NCBI GenBank assembly: GCA_013813905.1
Contig: JACCQX010000050.1
Location: 1-9,681, forward strand
DNA length: 9,681 bases
From: Chloroflexota bacterium
Lineage (GTDB): Bacteria > Chloroflexota > Limnocylindria > Limnocylindrales > CSP1-4
Direction of reading: 5' to 3'
Below the pieces are notes generated by a model. That model was not told the origin of the DNA and ran no database searches. It saw only the letters and a list, made by a program, of their open reading frames with translations. Shown piece after piece: positions 1 to 6,103 of the stretch. Both the position numbers and the translations under genes were made by a program. The first letter of the stretch is position 1, and each line of letters starts with the position of its first letter.

Positions 1-1
1 G

Positions 2-196
2 GTCGAGCGGATGCTTGGGTGGTGCGAGCGGCTCATCATCGGCGTCTTCAACGAGGAGAGCCACGCCCGGCCCACCGAGGAGCTTCTGCGCTCGTGGGGT
101 CACATGATCGGTGGCCGGAGCGAACGGACGAACCGCAAGAAGCCAGCTATCGACTATCGCGTGCTGTGGATCGACACGGCGACATGCCGTGCCTGA
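2..196 (+). CDS. 3' end of a gene, possibly a SAM-dependent methyltransferase (5'-truncated by the window edge)
   Basis: The frame is open from the window edge to a TGA at 194-196, so this is most likely the tail of a longer gene. The visible 64 residues contain the segment CERLIIGVFNEE, then a short helix ending in RSWG, then GRSER and a terminal RVLWID. This order resembles the C-terminal strands of some class I SAM-dependent methyltransferases, where a 'GRLI.G.FNEE' strand follows the catalytic core and a 'W.D' strand ends the fold. The glycine-rich SAM-binding motif would lie outside the window, so the assignment rests on a resemblance I cannot test here. An internal ATG at 11 exists but has no clear ribosome binding site. 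The next gene starts 158 bases downstream on the same strand. Confidence 0.42.
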   Translation, partial: VERMLGWCERLIIGVFNEESHARPTEELLRSWGHMIGGRSERTNRKKPAIDYRVLWIDTATCRA

Positions 197-340
197 CTCT
201 GGTCGGAGCGACATCGCTATCATCCCCATGGTGGTTGCCATATACGGTTCAGGCGGGCGCATGTGGAGGCGATCGACCGAGCATTCGTATCGCGACCCGC
301 TCTCGGCCCGGTCTCCAAGTTGCGTCAGTTCGTGCTGATC

Positions 341-346
341 GGAAGG
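341..346 (+). promoter_or_regulatory. Ribosome binding site of the DUF402 gene
   Basis: GGAAGG lies 8 bases before the ATG at 355. It is the best Shine-Dalgarno match upstream of the conserved part of the protein. It supports starting there rather than at one of the upstream in-frame codons, although the reading frame stays open back to about position 19. Confidence 0.55.
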
Positions 347-354
347 CGACAAGC

Positions 355-948
355 ATGACGGCCGCAGCTGCGCGCGTTGAGGTGATGCGAGGCACGCATC
401 GCGATCTGGGAGTGCTCTTCGGCCCGCTGCCCGGTCTCCGAGCCGGTGACGTCGTCGCATATGAGTTCGAGCTGCCCGAGCGCTTCGAGCCATGGCCCAG
501 CCGAACGCGTCTGGAACGGACGTTCGTCTTGCTTGACGTCGGTGTGAGCTTCGCCAACCCATGCTGGCAGAGGGCCACCGAGCCGGACGGCTCTGTCGTC
601 GAGATGGATCCACGAGGCAGGGATTCCTGGTACGTGGATCTCGTCACGGTTGTGCAACATCTCGATCGCTACACCTTTCGGGATCTCTATGTCGATCTCA
701 TCGTGCCGACGGACGGGCGCCACTACCGGATGCTCGATCTCGACGAATTCGCAGATGCGATGGCGGATGGGTCGGTGACCCTTGAGGACGCAGTCGATGG
801 CCTCCGGCGCTGGCAGCGATTCCTGGACCGGTACCTGCATGTGGACCGATGGCCACCCGCTGGTTGGTCCGACTTTCCACCTGCTTCGATACGGGGATTG
901 CTCGAGTCGGCCGACCCGTTCGGAGAGCCCGTGAGGTTGGACGGCTGA
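355..948 (+). CDS. DUF402 family protein (FomD/Ntdp-like nucleotide phosphohydrolase fold)
   Basis: This is a 197-residue soluble protein with no signal peptide. The C-terminal half carries the DUF402 pattern: W92-Y93-V-D95, then D110-L-Y-V-D114, then the acidic block L-D128-L-D130-E131, followed by a helix rich in E, R and Q that ends in RFLDRYL. The aspartates in these blocks are expected metal ligands. Characterised DUF402 members include FomD, which hydrolyses a cytidylyl-phosphonate intermediate, and Gram-positive nucleoside tri-/diphosphate phosphatases, so a metal-dependent nucleotide phosphatase is the likely chemistry; the substrate is unknown. The start at 355 is favoured by GGAAGG 8 bases upstream, and residues encoded before it look non-coding. 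An ATG at 385 is an alternative. The stop lies 4 bases from the stop of the convergent GNAT-Nudix gene, leaving no room for a separate terminator. Confidence 0.72.
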   Translation: MTAAAARVEVMRGTHRDLGVLFGPLPGLRAGDVVAYEFELPERFEPWPSRTRLERTFVLLDVGVSFANPCWQRATEPDGSVVEMDPRGRDSWYVDLVTVVQHLDRYTFRDLYVDLIVPTDGRHYRMLDLDEFADAMADGSVTLEDAVDGLRRWQRFLDRYLHVDRWPPAGWSDFPPASIRGLLESADPFGEPVRLDG

Positions 949-952
949 GGAA

Positions 953-1918
953 TCACCTATCCGCGCGGGGCGCACGTCCATCGACGAGGTATCGCGGGAT
1001 GCCGTCGCCTCGCGCGGCGAGGCCGGCAACGAGGCGTCGTGCCATGCGTTCGGGAACGTAGTCCTGGAAGTCGTTGAGATCGACGAATCGGTGCTCGCTG
1101 AGCTCATCCGGCGGAAGCACGATGGCCGCGACCTCCGCGGGGGCGAGGACGCCACCATCGAAGAGCAGCATCAGTCCATCGGTCTTGGGGTCTCTTGGCG
1201 GGACCCAATCGACGCACAGGAGACGACCCGCCGGACGGTCGAGGCCGGTCTCCTCAGTGACCTCCCGGGTCGCGGCCTCGTGCGGAGACTCGCCCTCCTC
1301 GACCAGACCGCCGGGAATCTCCCAGGGCTGCTTGTAGGTCGGCCGAACGAGGAGCACCCGCCCGAGGTCATCGGTGAACAGCACGCCGGCGCCGATGCGC
1401 TTGGCGGGCAATCCTCGGTAGAAAGCGCGAACGCCCTGGAGCTCGTTTGCAGGCTGCTGAGCCGACGGCGGCGCGCTCGGACCGAGCTCCTTCTCGAACG
1501 TGTAGGAGGTCTTGATCCTTCGGTATCCGGCTCGCTCGTAGAACCGGTGCGCTCGCTCCCGTATGACGTTGGAGCGGACTCGCAGCGATCGGCATCCCCA
1601 CCGACTTGCCGTCGCCTCAGCGTTCTCGAGCAGGGCCGCGCCAATGCCCGCTGATCGGTGCTGCTCGGAGACGACGAGACCTGCCAGCTGGGCGGCTGGC
1701 GGCAGCTCCAGGAGCCGGAGGCGTTCGACATGCGCCCAGCCGATGGGCACGTCCTCCGTATCGACAGCGACGAGGAGGCGATGATCCGTGGAAGCGGCCA
1801 GCGCGGTCGCCAGCCGGTCTCTCAGTTCTGCCTCGGTCACCGGGTATCCCAGTTGGCCGGTCAACTCCGCCACTTTGGCTGCATCCCTGACGTCCATCGG
1901 GCGAATCGCGCCGGTCAC
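953..1918 (-). CDS. GNAT acetyltransferase-Nudix hydrolase fusion protein
   Basis: One continuous frame of 321 residues holds two enzymes. Residues 4-145 form a GNAT N-acetyltransferase: an N-terminal AIRPMDVRDA strand-helix, the acetyl-CoA binding loop R88-S-A-G91-I-G93, and the late RFYERAGYRR motif typical of GNATs. A linker of about 22 residues rich in P, S, A and Q follows. Residues 168-300 form a Nudix hydrolase beginning PAKRIGAGVLF, with a complete Nudix box: G204, E210, then R218-E219-V-T-E222-E223-T-G225-L. All metal-binding glutamates are present, so both halves should be active. The GTG start at 1918 is chosen because a strong Shine-Dalgarno sits 7 bases upstream and it lies 16 bases after the HIT stop. 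The frame is open further upstream but overlaps the HIT gene. Substrates of both domains are unknown; the Nudix half resembles actinobacterial stand-alone Nudix proteins with the PTYK.PWEIPGG segment. Confidence 0.85.
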   Translation of the reverse strand: MTGAIRPMDVRDAAKVAELTGQLGYPVTEAELRDRLATALAASTDHRLLVAVDTEDVPIGWAHVERLRLLELPPAAQLAGLVVSEQHRSAGIGAALLENAEATASRWGCRSLRVRSNVIRERAHRFYERAGYRRIKTSYTFEKELGPSAPPSAQQPANELQGVRAFYRGLPAKRIGAGVLFTDDLGRVLLVRPTYKQPWEIPGGLVEEGESPHEAATREVTEETGLDRPAGRLLCVDWVPPRDPKTDGLMLLFDGGVLAPAEVAAIVLPPDELSEHRFVDLNDFQDYVPERMARRLVAGLAARGDGIPRYLVDGRAPRADR

Positions 1919-1925
1919 CGCAGTG

Positions 1926-1933
1926 CCTCCTCC
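1926..1933 (-). promoter_or_regulatory. Strong Shine-Dalgarno that fixes the GTG start of the GNAT-Nudix gene
   Basis: On the minus strand the sequence reads GGAGGAGG, nearly perfect anti-16S complementarity, 7 bases before GTG at 1918-1916 and just after the HIT stop at 1937-1935. It shows that GNAT-Nudix is translated from its own site within the same transcript as the HIT gene. Confidence 0.8.
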
Positions 1934-1934
1934 G

Positions 1935-2363
1935 TCAGGCTGAGCTCTGAGCGATGCGCCCCGCGACCTCATCGAGCTCCTCGCGCGTCGGCTGCGTGTC
2001 GCGCCAGGCGCTCGCATCAACGACGAAGCCGTCGCCCTGGTAGCGGGGGATGACGTGGAGGTGGGCGTGGAAGACCTCCTGCCCGGCGGCCTCCCCATCG
2101 GCCACGAAGAGGTTGACGCCATCGGCGCGGACCGCATCGGTCCGGCGAAGGCTCTGCGCAAGCCGGCGGGCGACCGCGAAGAGGCGCTCGCCTGTCGCCT
2201 CGGGCAGGTCGTGGGTGTGGACCACGTGCTCATCGGGAATCACGAGGATGTGGCCGGGCGTGACCGGGCGGATGTCGAGGAAGGCGCTGACGAGCTCGTC
2301 ACGATGGACGAAGCTGGCCGGCGCCTCACCGGCAACGATCTGGCAAAAGATGCAGTCGTTCAT
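1935..2363 (-). CDS. HIT family (histidine triad) nucleotide hydrolase
   Basis: The 142-residue product has the full histidine triad H99-A-H101-L-H103 followed by VIPRY, with the middle histidine as nucleophile. The N-terminus has the typical HIT pattern C4-I-F-C7 followed by the DIRPVTPGHILVIPDEH segment, and C4/C7 with downstream histidines could bind zinc as in many bacterial HIT proteins. Length and layout match the HINT/HIT branch, which hydrolyses AMP conjugates such as phosphoramidates, aminoacyl-adenylates or dinucleoside polyphosphates. It is cytoplasmic, with no signal peptide. The ATG at 2363 is the natural start from family alignment, although no good ribosome binding site precedes it. 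It lies 43 bases after the endopeptidase gene and 16 bases before GNAT-Nudix, so it probably shares their transcript. Confidence 0.9.
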   Translation of the reverse strand: MNDCIFCQIVAGEAPASFVHRDELVSAFLDIRPVTPGHILVIPDEHVVHTHDLPEATGERLFAVARRLAQSLRRTDAVRADGVNLFVADGEAAGQEVFHAHLHVIPRYQGDGFVVDASAWRDTQPTREELDEVAGRIAQSSA

Positions 2364-2406
2364 TTCGATGGGTCATCCCAGCCGACTGGGCGTTCCTCTG
2401 CGCCGT

Positions 2407-3426
2407 TCAGCACCGGTACTCACTATGGGGATGCCACGCTTCGGAGTAGCGAACGTGAAGGTGGTTATCGTGGCCTTCGCGGTACTCGGTAAGGCCGACC
2501 TCGAGCAGCACCGGATCGTTGAACCAGATCAGCTTGACGTGGCCGGGTGCGGCGGCGCGAATGGCCTCGACGAGCTCGCGTGTGGCGGCTTGGTCGTAAC
2601 TCGTTAGACGCCAGTCCGTGCCGACTGAGCATTGCGCCTGGTCCTCGCGGATAGGCCTGAGGTCCACGTCGAGGCCCCACTCGTGAGTGATGTGGCCCTC
2701 GATGTCGCCACCGAAGCGCAGCCCGATGTTGCCGACCGCCACGCCGCTCCCCGCCGCCCCGAAGAACTGCCGGGCTGCTTCCTCGGTCTGCGCGACGGCC
2801 GCCGCCGTCCCCCAGTTGGCTTCGGTGCCGTAGCCGGGGCTGTAGTCGCAGAGGCTCGCCGGCGCGAAGTCGGGCGACTCGAAGTGCCAGACGAGGTTGC
2901 GCCATGTCGCCCGGTCGATGCGCCCCGTGACCCGCAGCGCGAGCTGCTTCTGGAAGCTTCGCACCGCCTGCCTCGTGGTCGAGTCGAATCTTCCGGTCAC
3001 GGCCAGCGCCGGCTTCAGCTTGTCCCGCAAAAGCCGCTGCGCCGCGCGAACCGCCCGTCCGCGGTCGCCGCTCTCCAGGACTCGAACGAGCCCTCGCCAG
3101 GTCTCCGGCCCGACGACGCCATCGTCGGCCAGCCCCGTCGCGCGCTGGAATGCCTGGACATGCGCTCGGGTGTCGGTGTCGAAGACCCCGGATATCACGG
3201 TGGCGTACCCGTGATCCCTCAAGAGGTGCTGGATGCCCAGGACATCCGAGCCACGGCTGCCCAGGTCCTGGTACGGGAACTCCGCCCGCGGATGCGCGCT
3301 TGCCAGCGGGGCATCGCCCATACCGGTGAGCAGCACGGCCGCGGTGAGGAGCGCGGCAAGGGCGGCGCGCTGGCTCGGCACGAAGCGCGACCATCCGGGC
3401 GCTGAGCCACGGACCCTGACCCTCAT
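2407..3426 (-). CDS. Secreted murein endopeptidase: two PG-binding domains plus M74 (MepA-like) LAS peptidase
   Basis: This 339-residue protein starts with a basic segment and a hydrophobic stretch (about residues 19-36) ending in LASA-HP, a likely Sec signal peptide cleaved near residue 44. Two peptidoglycan_binding_1 domains follow, at about 53-115 and 119-180, each with the FD..TR..V..FQ and TW..L signatures. The C-terminal domain (about 200-335) has LAS-type zinc ligands laid out as in MepA: G-H245-x-T-H248 with D255 seven residues after H248, and later G-H319-D-N-H322-L-H324-V-R. It should cleave peptide cross-links in the cell wall; the exact bond (D-Ala-mDAP or L,D) cannot be read from sequence. 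Its ATG overlaps the stop of the preceding membrane-protein gene by 4 nt with no separate ribosome binding site, so translation is probably coupled. Confidence 0.85.
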   Translation of the reverse strand: MRVRVRGSAPGWSRFVPSQRAALAALLTAAVLLTGMGDAPLASAHPRAEFPYQDLGSRGSDVLGIQHLLRDHGYATVISGVFDTDTRAHVQAFQRATGLADDGVVGPETWRGLVRVLESGDRGRAVRAAQRLLRDKLKPALAVTGRFDSTTRQAVRSFQKQLALRVTGRIDRATWRNLVWHFESPDFAPASLCDYSPGYGTEANWGTAAAVAQTEEAARQFFGAAGSGVAVGNIGLRFGGDIEGHITHEWGLDVDLRPIREDQAQCSVGTDWRLTSYDQAATRELVEAIRAAAPGHVKLIWFNDPVLLEVGLTEYREGHDNHLHVRYSEAWHPHSEYRC

Positions 3427-4109
3427 GGCAGCAGCGCCGCGACACCGGCCAGGGCGGCCACCAGGGTCGCGGCAGCCGCGGCGGTGAGTGCCGCACGACC
3501 GGCTCGGCCGGCACCGAAGGACGCGGCGAGACCAGACAGCACACCGGCCAGGGCGAGAAGGGTCAGACCCAGCACGGCGCGTGAGGAACGCGTCGCCCAG
3601 CTCTCGGCCATATCGACCTGCTGGTTCTGCTGCAGCACCATCTGCTCCAGGTCGGGGATGTCCGCTCTCAGCACTTCCGCCGTGTGCGGGTCGACCGGGC
3701 CACCGGCCACCGGGAGCGCGCCCATCACCACGGCTATCTCCTGGAGCCGTTCAGCTGCCGTCGCGTCGGGCTGGGCTCGAGCCTCCTCCACACCGGTCGG
3801 GTCACCGCTCTGAAGAGTGGTCAGCGTTCGGCTCGTAGCCTCGATGGCCAAGGCGAGGGCATCCCGGGCGGTGCTCCCCGAGAAGGTGAACAGCAGCGAG
3901 CTCGCCTCCACGCGCTCGGAGATGGCCGTGGAGAGACGCGTGGCCATGAGCGATGCCCGTTGGTCTTCCTGGCTGGCGTTGACCTGAAGCAGAGCCAGGA
4001 TGGATGCCAGCACCGCGATGGCGCCGATGAGGGCGGCCGTCCAGCGATGGAACGGCGTGCCCTTGGCCGTCTCCTCGACTACTTCCAGATCCAGGTCGAG
4101 CCTGGTCAC
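3423..4109 (-). CDS. Membrane protein of unknown function (one N-terminal and two C-terminal TM helices)
   Basis: The 228-residue product has one predicted transmembrane helix at about 23-43. A mostly helical region of about 130 residues follows (44-175), rich in A, E, R, Q and S and including a Q-rich stretch at 156-164. Two closely spaced transmembrane helices end the protein, at about 178-199 and 205-227. I recognise no catalytic motif. The architecture is the same as that of the upstream gene, although residue identity looks low by eye. The start is GTG at 4109, overlapping the upstream stop in a GTGA junction with no good ribosome binding site, which implies translational coupling. Its own stop overlaps the endopeptidase start as ATGA. 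The central domain probably faces the side of the membrane where the endopeptidase acts, but topology is inference. A DUF4337-like relationship is possible and unproven. Confidence 0.75.
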   Translation of the reverse strand: MTRLDLDLEVVEETAKGTPFHRWTAALIGAIAVLASILALLQVNASQEDQRASLMATRLSTAISERVEASSLLFTFSGSTARDALALAIEATSRTLTTLQSGDPTGVEEARAQPDATAAERLQEIAVVMGALPVAGGPVDPHTAEVLRADIPDLEQMVLQQNQQVDMAESWATRSSRAVLGLTLLALAGVLSGLAASFGAGRAGRAALTAAAAATLVAALAGVAALLP

Positions 4110-4858
4110 GCCAGCAGCTCGATGGCGAGGGCCGCGGTCACCGCCGACCCCATGGCCACGACACCGGCCGCCAACAGGACCCGACGATAGCGCGCGATCG
4201 CGGTGGCCAGGGCACCCAGGAGCAGCGTCAGGCCCACGGGGAGTCCTGCCGCCACCAGCATCACCGCCTTGGCGCTCACCCGATCACCGACGTCCATCTC
4301 GGCATCGGGATCGACCGCCAGGAGCTCCGGATTGAGGGCGCGGTTGTCCGCCAGGCGCGTCGAGAGGTCGAAACCACCCTCTGGAAGCGCGTACCTGGCA
4401 TCCGCGGCTATCTCCGAGGCGGGGATGAGTGCGTCGGCGAGTGCCTTCTGGACATCTGCCTCGTGGAGAAGCGCGGCCTGTATCTCCCCTGTCGCGCCCT
4501 CTGCCGCCTCCCGAAAGGCCTGCTCTCGGACCTGCGCTTCGGCGATGCGGTACGCCAGGGGCGCCTCTGACGTGTACACGTAGCGAACATCCTCGACGGT
4601 CGCAGCGGCACGCTTGATCTCCGAGCGGACCGCCTGCTGCCAGTGTCCCGCCGCCTCGTTCGCCAGGAAGGATGCGCGTGTGGCGATGATGGCCGCAAGG
4701 ACGGCCGCGCTGGCGAGGAGGAGAGCCACGGTGCGGTCGCGTCGCTCCTGGACGGCCCGGCCGAGGCCGGCGTGCGCGACACCAGGGGAGTCTCCGCTCG
4801 GTCGCTCGTCTGCGCTTGGTCGGTCATCGTCGTGACCATACCGTGCCGGAGGCGGCAA
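4106..4858 (-). CDS. Membrane protein of unknown function, first gene of the envelope operon; 5' end uncertain, possible 1-nt deletion
   Basis: Counted from the in-frame TTG at 4858 the product is 250 residues. One TM helix lies at about 43-61 after a basic QERRDR segment. A helical region of about 135 residues follows, containing EIKRAAATVEDVRYVY and the phrase ARYALPEGGFDLSTRLADNRA. Two TM helices end it at about 200-222 and 226-248. No enzyme motif is visible. The start is unresolved: this frame has no ATG downstream of 4987 and no ribosome binding site at the TTG. A more natural N-terminus beginning MTDQAQTSDRAETP is encoded from ATG 4827 in another frame with higher GC at third positions. 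One extra C in the C-run at 4788-4785 would join it to the main frame at GVAHAGLGRAVQ. A GTG further in would remove the cytoplasmic N-terminus. Its stop overlaps the next gene's start. Confidence 0.65.
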   Translation of the reverse strand: MPPPARYGHDDDRPSADERPSGDSPGVAHAGLGRAVQERRDRTVALLLASAAVLAAIIATRASFLANEAAGHWQQAVRSEIKRAAATVEDVRYVYTSEAPLAYRIAEAQVREQAFREAAEGATGEIQAALLHEADVQKALADALIPASEIAADARYALPEGGFDLSTRLADNRALNPELLAVDPDAEMDVGDRVSAKAVMLVAAGLPVGLTLLLGALATAIARYRRVLLAAGVVAMGSAVTAALAIELLA

Positions 4859-4975
4859 GGGGAGCCGGACACGCTGGAAGCCACTTGTAACGCCCCGGCT
4901 ATGCGCGAGATACCGGCCGATCAGTGGGCTGAAGCATGCTCCGGGTGCGACGGCCAAGAGCCATCGCGATCCCAC

Positions 4976-4984
4976 GAAAGGGGA
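4976..4984 (+). promoter_or_regulatory. Ribosome binding site of the csbD-like gene
   Basis: GAAAGGGGA lies 8-9 bases before the ATG at 4993 and fixes that start; the longer frame beginning at 4936 has no such site. The interval between here and the membrane-protein operon (about 4830-4975) should hold divergent promoters. TTGTAA at 4885-4890 followed after 18 bases by GATACC is a weak plus-strand candidate. Confidence 0.6.
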
Positions 4985-4992
4985 CAAACACC

Positions 4993-5175
4993 ATGGACAA
5001 CAAGAACGAAGGCCGGTTCGAAGAAGGCCGCGGGAACGTCAAGGAGGGTGTCGGTCAGGCGATCGACGATCCTCAGATGGAGAACGAGGGCAAGCTCGAT
5101 CAGGCGAAGGGGAACGTCCGCCAGGGCGTCGGTGACATCCAGGACAAGCTCCAGGGCGACGACGACCGCCGCTAG
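4993..5175 (+). CDS. CsbD family small stress-response protein
   Basis: The product is 60 residues, very hydrophilic, without cysteine, and rich in G, E, D, K and N, as expected for CsbD-like proteins. Two internal repeats are visible: residues 6-21 (EGRFEEGRGNVKEGVG) and 32-47 (EGKLDQAKGNVRQGVG), linked by a short acidic segment. CsbD in Bacillus belongs to the sigma-B general stress regulon and homologues are strongly induced under stress in many bacteria, but no biochemical function is established. The gene is monocistronic: it has its own strong ribosome binding site and a rho-independent terminator starting 20 bases after the TAG stop. It is divergent from the membrane-protein/endopeptidase operon, so the two could share a regulatory region. 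A recognisable stress-sigma promoter was not found by eye. Confidence 0.88.
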   Translation: MDNKNEGRFEEGRGNVKEGVGQAIDDPQMENEGKLDQAKGNVRQGVGDIQDKLQGDDDRR

Positions 5176-5194
5176 CTCCTCAAGCGATCGGAAC

Positions 5195-5233
5195 AAGAGC
5201 CGGAGCGCCAAGTGCGCCCGGCTCTTTCTTTAT
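5195..5233 (+). terminator. Rho-independent terminator of the csbD-like gene
   Basis: A perfect 9-bp outer stem, AAGAGCCGG (5195-5203) with CCGGCTCTT (5218-5226), encloses an inner GCGC/GCGC stem (5205-5208 with 5214-5217) with a CAAGT loop and one unpaired A at 5204. The 3' side runs into TTTCTTTAT. The stem plus T-rich tail is the clearest terminator in the window. The A-rich 5' side is too short to make it a convincing bidirectional terminator. Confidence 0.88.
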
Positions 5234-5265
5234 CCGCCATGGGTCAACGCCGGTGATCCAAGGCA

Positions 5266-5295
5266 TTGATAACGATCCGTTGAGCGCCCGATAAG
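5266..5295 (+). promoter_or_regulatory. Candidate sigma-70-type promoter for the DUF1444-like gene
   Basis: TTGATA (5266-5271, 5 of 6 matches to the -35 consensus) is followed after 18 bases by GATAAG (5290-5295, 4 of 6 to the -10 consensus). It lies just after the csbD terminator in a locally AT-richer patch. It would start transcription near 5302. That is just before an ATG at 5310, or leaves a leader of about 130 bases before the preferred ATG at 5433. Confidence 0.35.
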
Positions 5296-5369
5296 GCCTC
5301 CCCGTCAGGATGGCGGCCATGTGGAGCCCTCGCACTCGACCTGATCGCTCAGATCGGAAGTCTCGCCAC

Positions 5370-5398
5370 GGGCACAGCGGACCCAGCGGGCACAGCGG
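5370..5398 (+). repeat. Short 18-bp-period direct repeat upstream of the DUF1444-like gene
   Basis: GGGCACAGCGG occurs at 5370-5380 and again at 5388-5398. Translated in the long frame it gives a low-complexity G/H/S/P stretch. Together with the unusual composition this suggests that the segment 5310-5432 is leader rather than protein-coding sequence. Confidence 0.4.
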
Positions 5399-5432
5399 GC
5401 ATCGTCGCCGGCAGGCTGGCCCGCTCGTGGAG

Positions 5433-6044
5433 ATGGCCACGGTGGAGAGACTTCTGGATGCCATCGGGCGGGTCGATCTGGAGCGCCCTTGGCCACACAT
5501 CGGCGAGTCCCTGCTACCGGTGCTGCCACGCAGGCGACCGCTGCCACCGGGCGGCGACCGGCCGGTACAGAAGCGCTACCCGCCTGGCATCGAGGTGGGC
5601 TTTGGTGTCGACATCGGGCTGGCCTTCATGCACGTGACCGACAAGCTCGTCGACGGATGGGGCGTCACGGTGCCGGACGTGGCCGATCGCGCCCTGACCA
5701 ACCTGCGGACGCTGGCCGCCGCCCGCGACGTGCACGCGCTCTTCTGCGACTCGGTAGATGGCGTGCCCACGCGCGCTTTCCAGTCACGCGACGGCTGGGC
5801 GTCCGCGCTCGTGCTGCTGCCGGACGAGTTCGGTCGGCGGTTCGGTGAGGATCCTGCGCTGGTTCTTGTCCCGATGCGTGATGTCGTCTTCACGATGCCC
5901 ATCGACACGGACCGGGAGCTGGCCGCCTGGTTCCTGGAAGAACTGCGCTCGATGGACCCGAACGCTCTGGAGGTGCCCCTGTTGGCATGGACGGCGGGAC
6001 AGTTCCGCCTGGATGTCGGACTTGTCCCGCCAGCCCAGGCCTGA
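5433..6044 (+). CDS. DUF1444 (YtpQ)-like protein of unknown function
   Basis: From ATG 5433 the product is 203 residues, soluble, with no signal peptide. By eye it follows the C-terminal two thirds of Bacillus YtpQ-type DUF1444 proteins: a GWGVT...ADRALTNLRTL helix, then D-G-W-A-S-A-L-V-L-L, then a strand PALVLVPMRDVVFTMP, then D..REL..W and a final short strand before the C-terminus. The proline-arginine-rich segment around residues 31-50 has no clear counterpart. The function of DUF1444 proteins is unknown. The start is uncertain: the frame is open to ATG 5310, directly downstream of a promoter-like sequence, but the extra 41 residues are low-complexity and repeat-derived. GTG 5427 is also possible. 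It stands alone, facing the oxidoreductase gene across a repeat-filled gap. Confidence 0.6.
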   Translation: MATVERLLDAIGRVDLERPWPHIGESLLPVLPRRRPLPPGGDRPVQKRYPPGIEVGFGVDIGLAFMHVTDKLVDGWGVTVPDVADRALTNLRTLAAARDVHALFCDSVDGVPTRAFQSRDGWASALVLLPDEFGRRFGEDPALVLVPMRDVVFTMPIDTDRELAAWFLEELRSMDPNALEVPLLAWTAGQFRLDVGLVPPAQA

Positions 6045-6056
6045 GGCTCGACCAGC

Positions 6057-6070
6057 GGGAGGAGTCTCCC
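6057..6070 (+). terminator. Weak hairpin after the DUF1444-like gene
   Basis: GGGAG (6057-6061) can pair with CTCCC (6066-6070) around a GAGT loop, starting 12 bases after the stop. There is no T-run after it, so it could aid termination or 3'-end stability but is not a proper rho-independent terminator. Confidence 0.22.
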
Positions 6071-6103
6071 AACCACGTGCTGCCCCGCCTCGTCGAGATC
6101 CAT

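Noticed and set aside
19..354. Upstream extension of the DUF402 frame to position 19
   Set aside because: It overlaps the methyltransferase-like tail, gives R/H/S-rich sequence without family resemblance, and ignores the good ribosome binding site at 341-346.
325..1158. Long minus-strand open frame opposite the DUF402 gene and running into the GNAT-Nudix gene
   Set aside because: It is explained by high GC content: it is antisense to the conserved DUF402 region and overlaps the end of the GNAT-Nudix gene on its own strand; no domain pattern is visible.
1919..2233. Upstream extension of the GNAT-Nudix frame to position 2233
   Set aside because: The frame is open but overlaps most of the HIT gene, whose histidine triad is unmistakable. 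The extension translates to low-complexity S/R/P sequence, and a strong ribosome binding site points to GTG 1918.
2377..2390. Hairpin CCCAG-CCGA-CTGGG between the endopeptidase and HIT genes as a terminator
   Set aside because: The stem is only 5 bp and no T-run follows on the minus strand, so it is unlikely to end the transcript.
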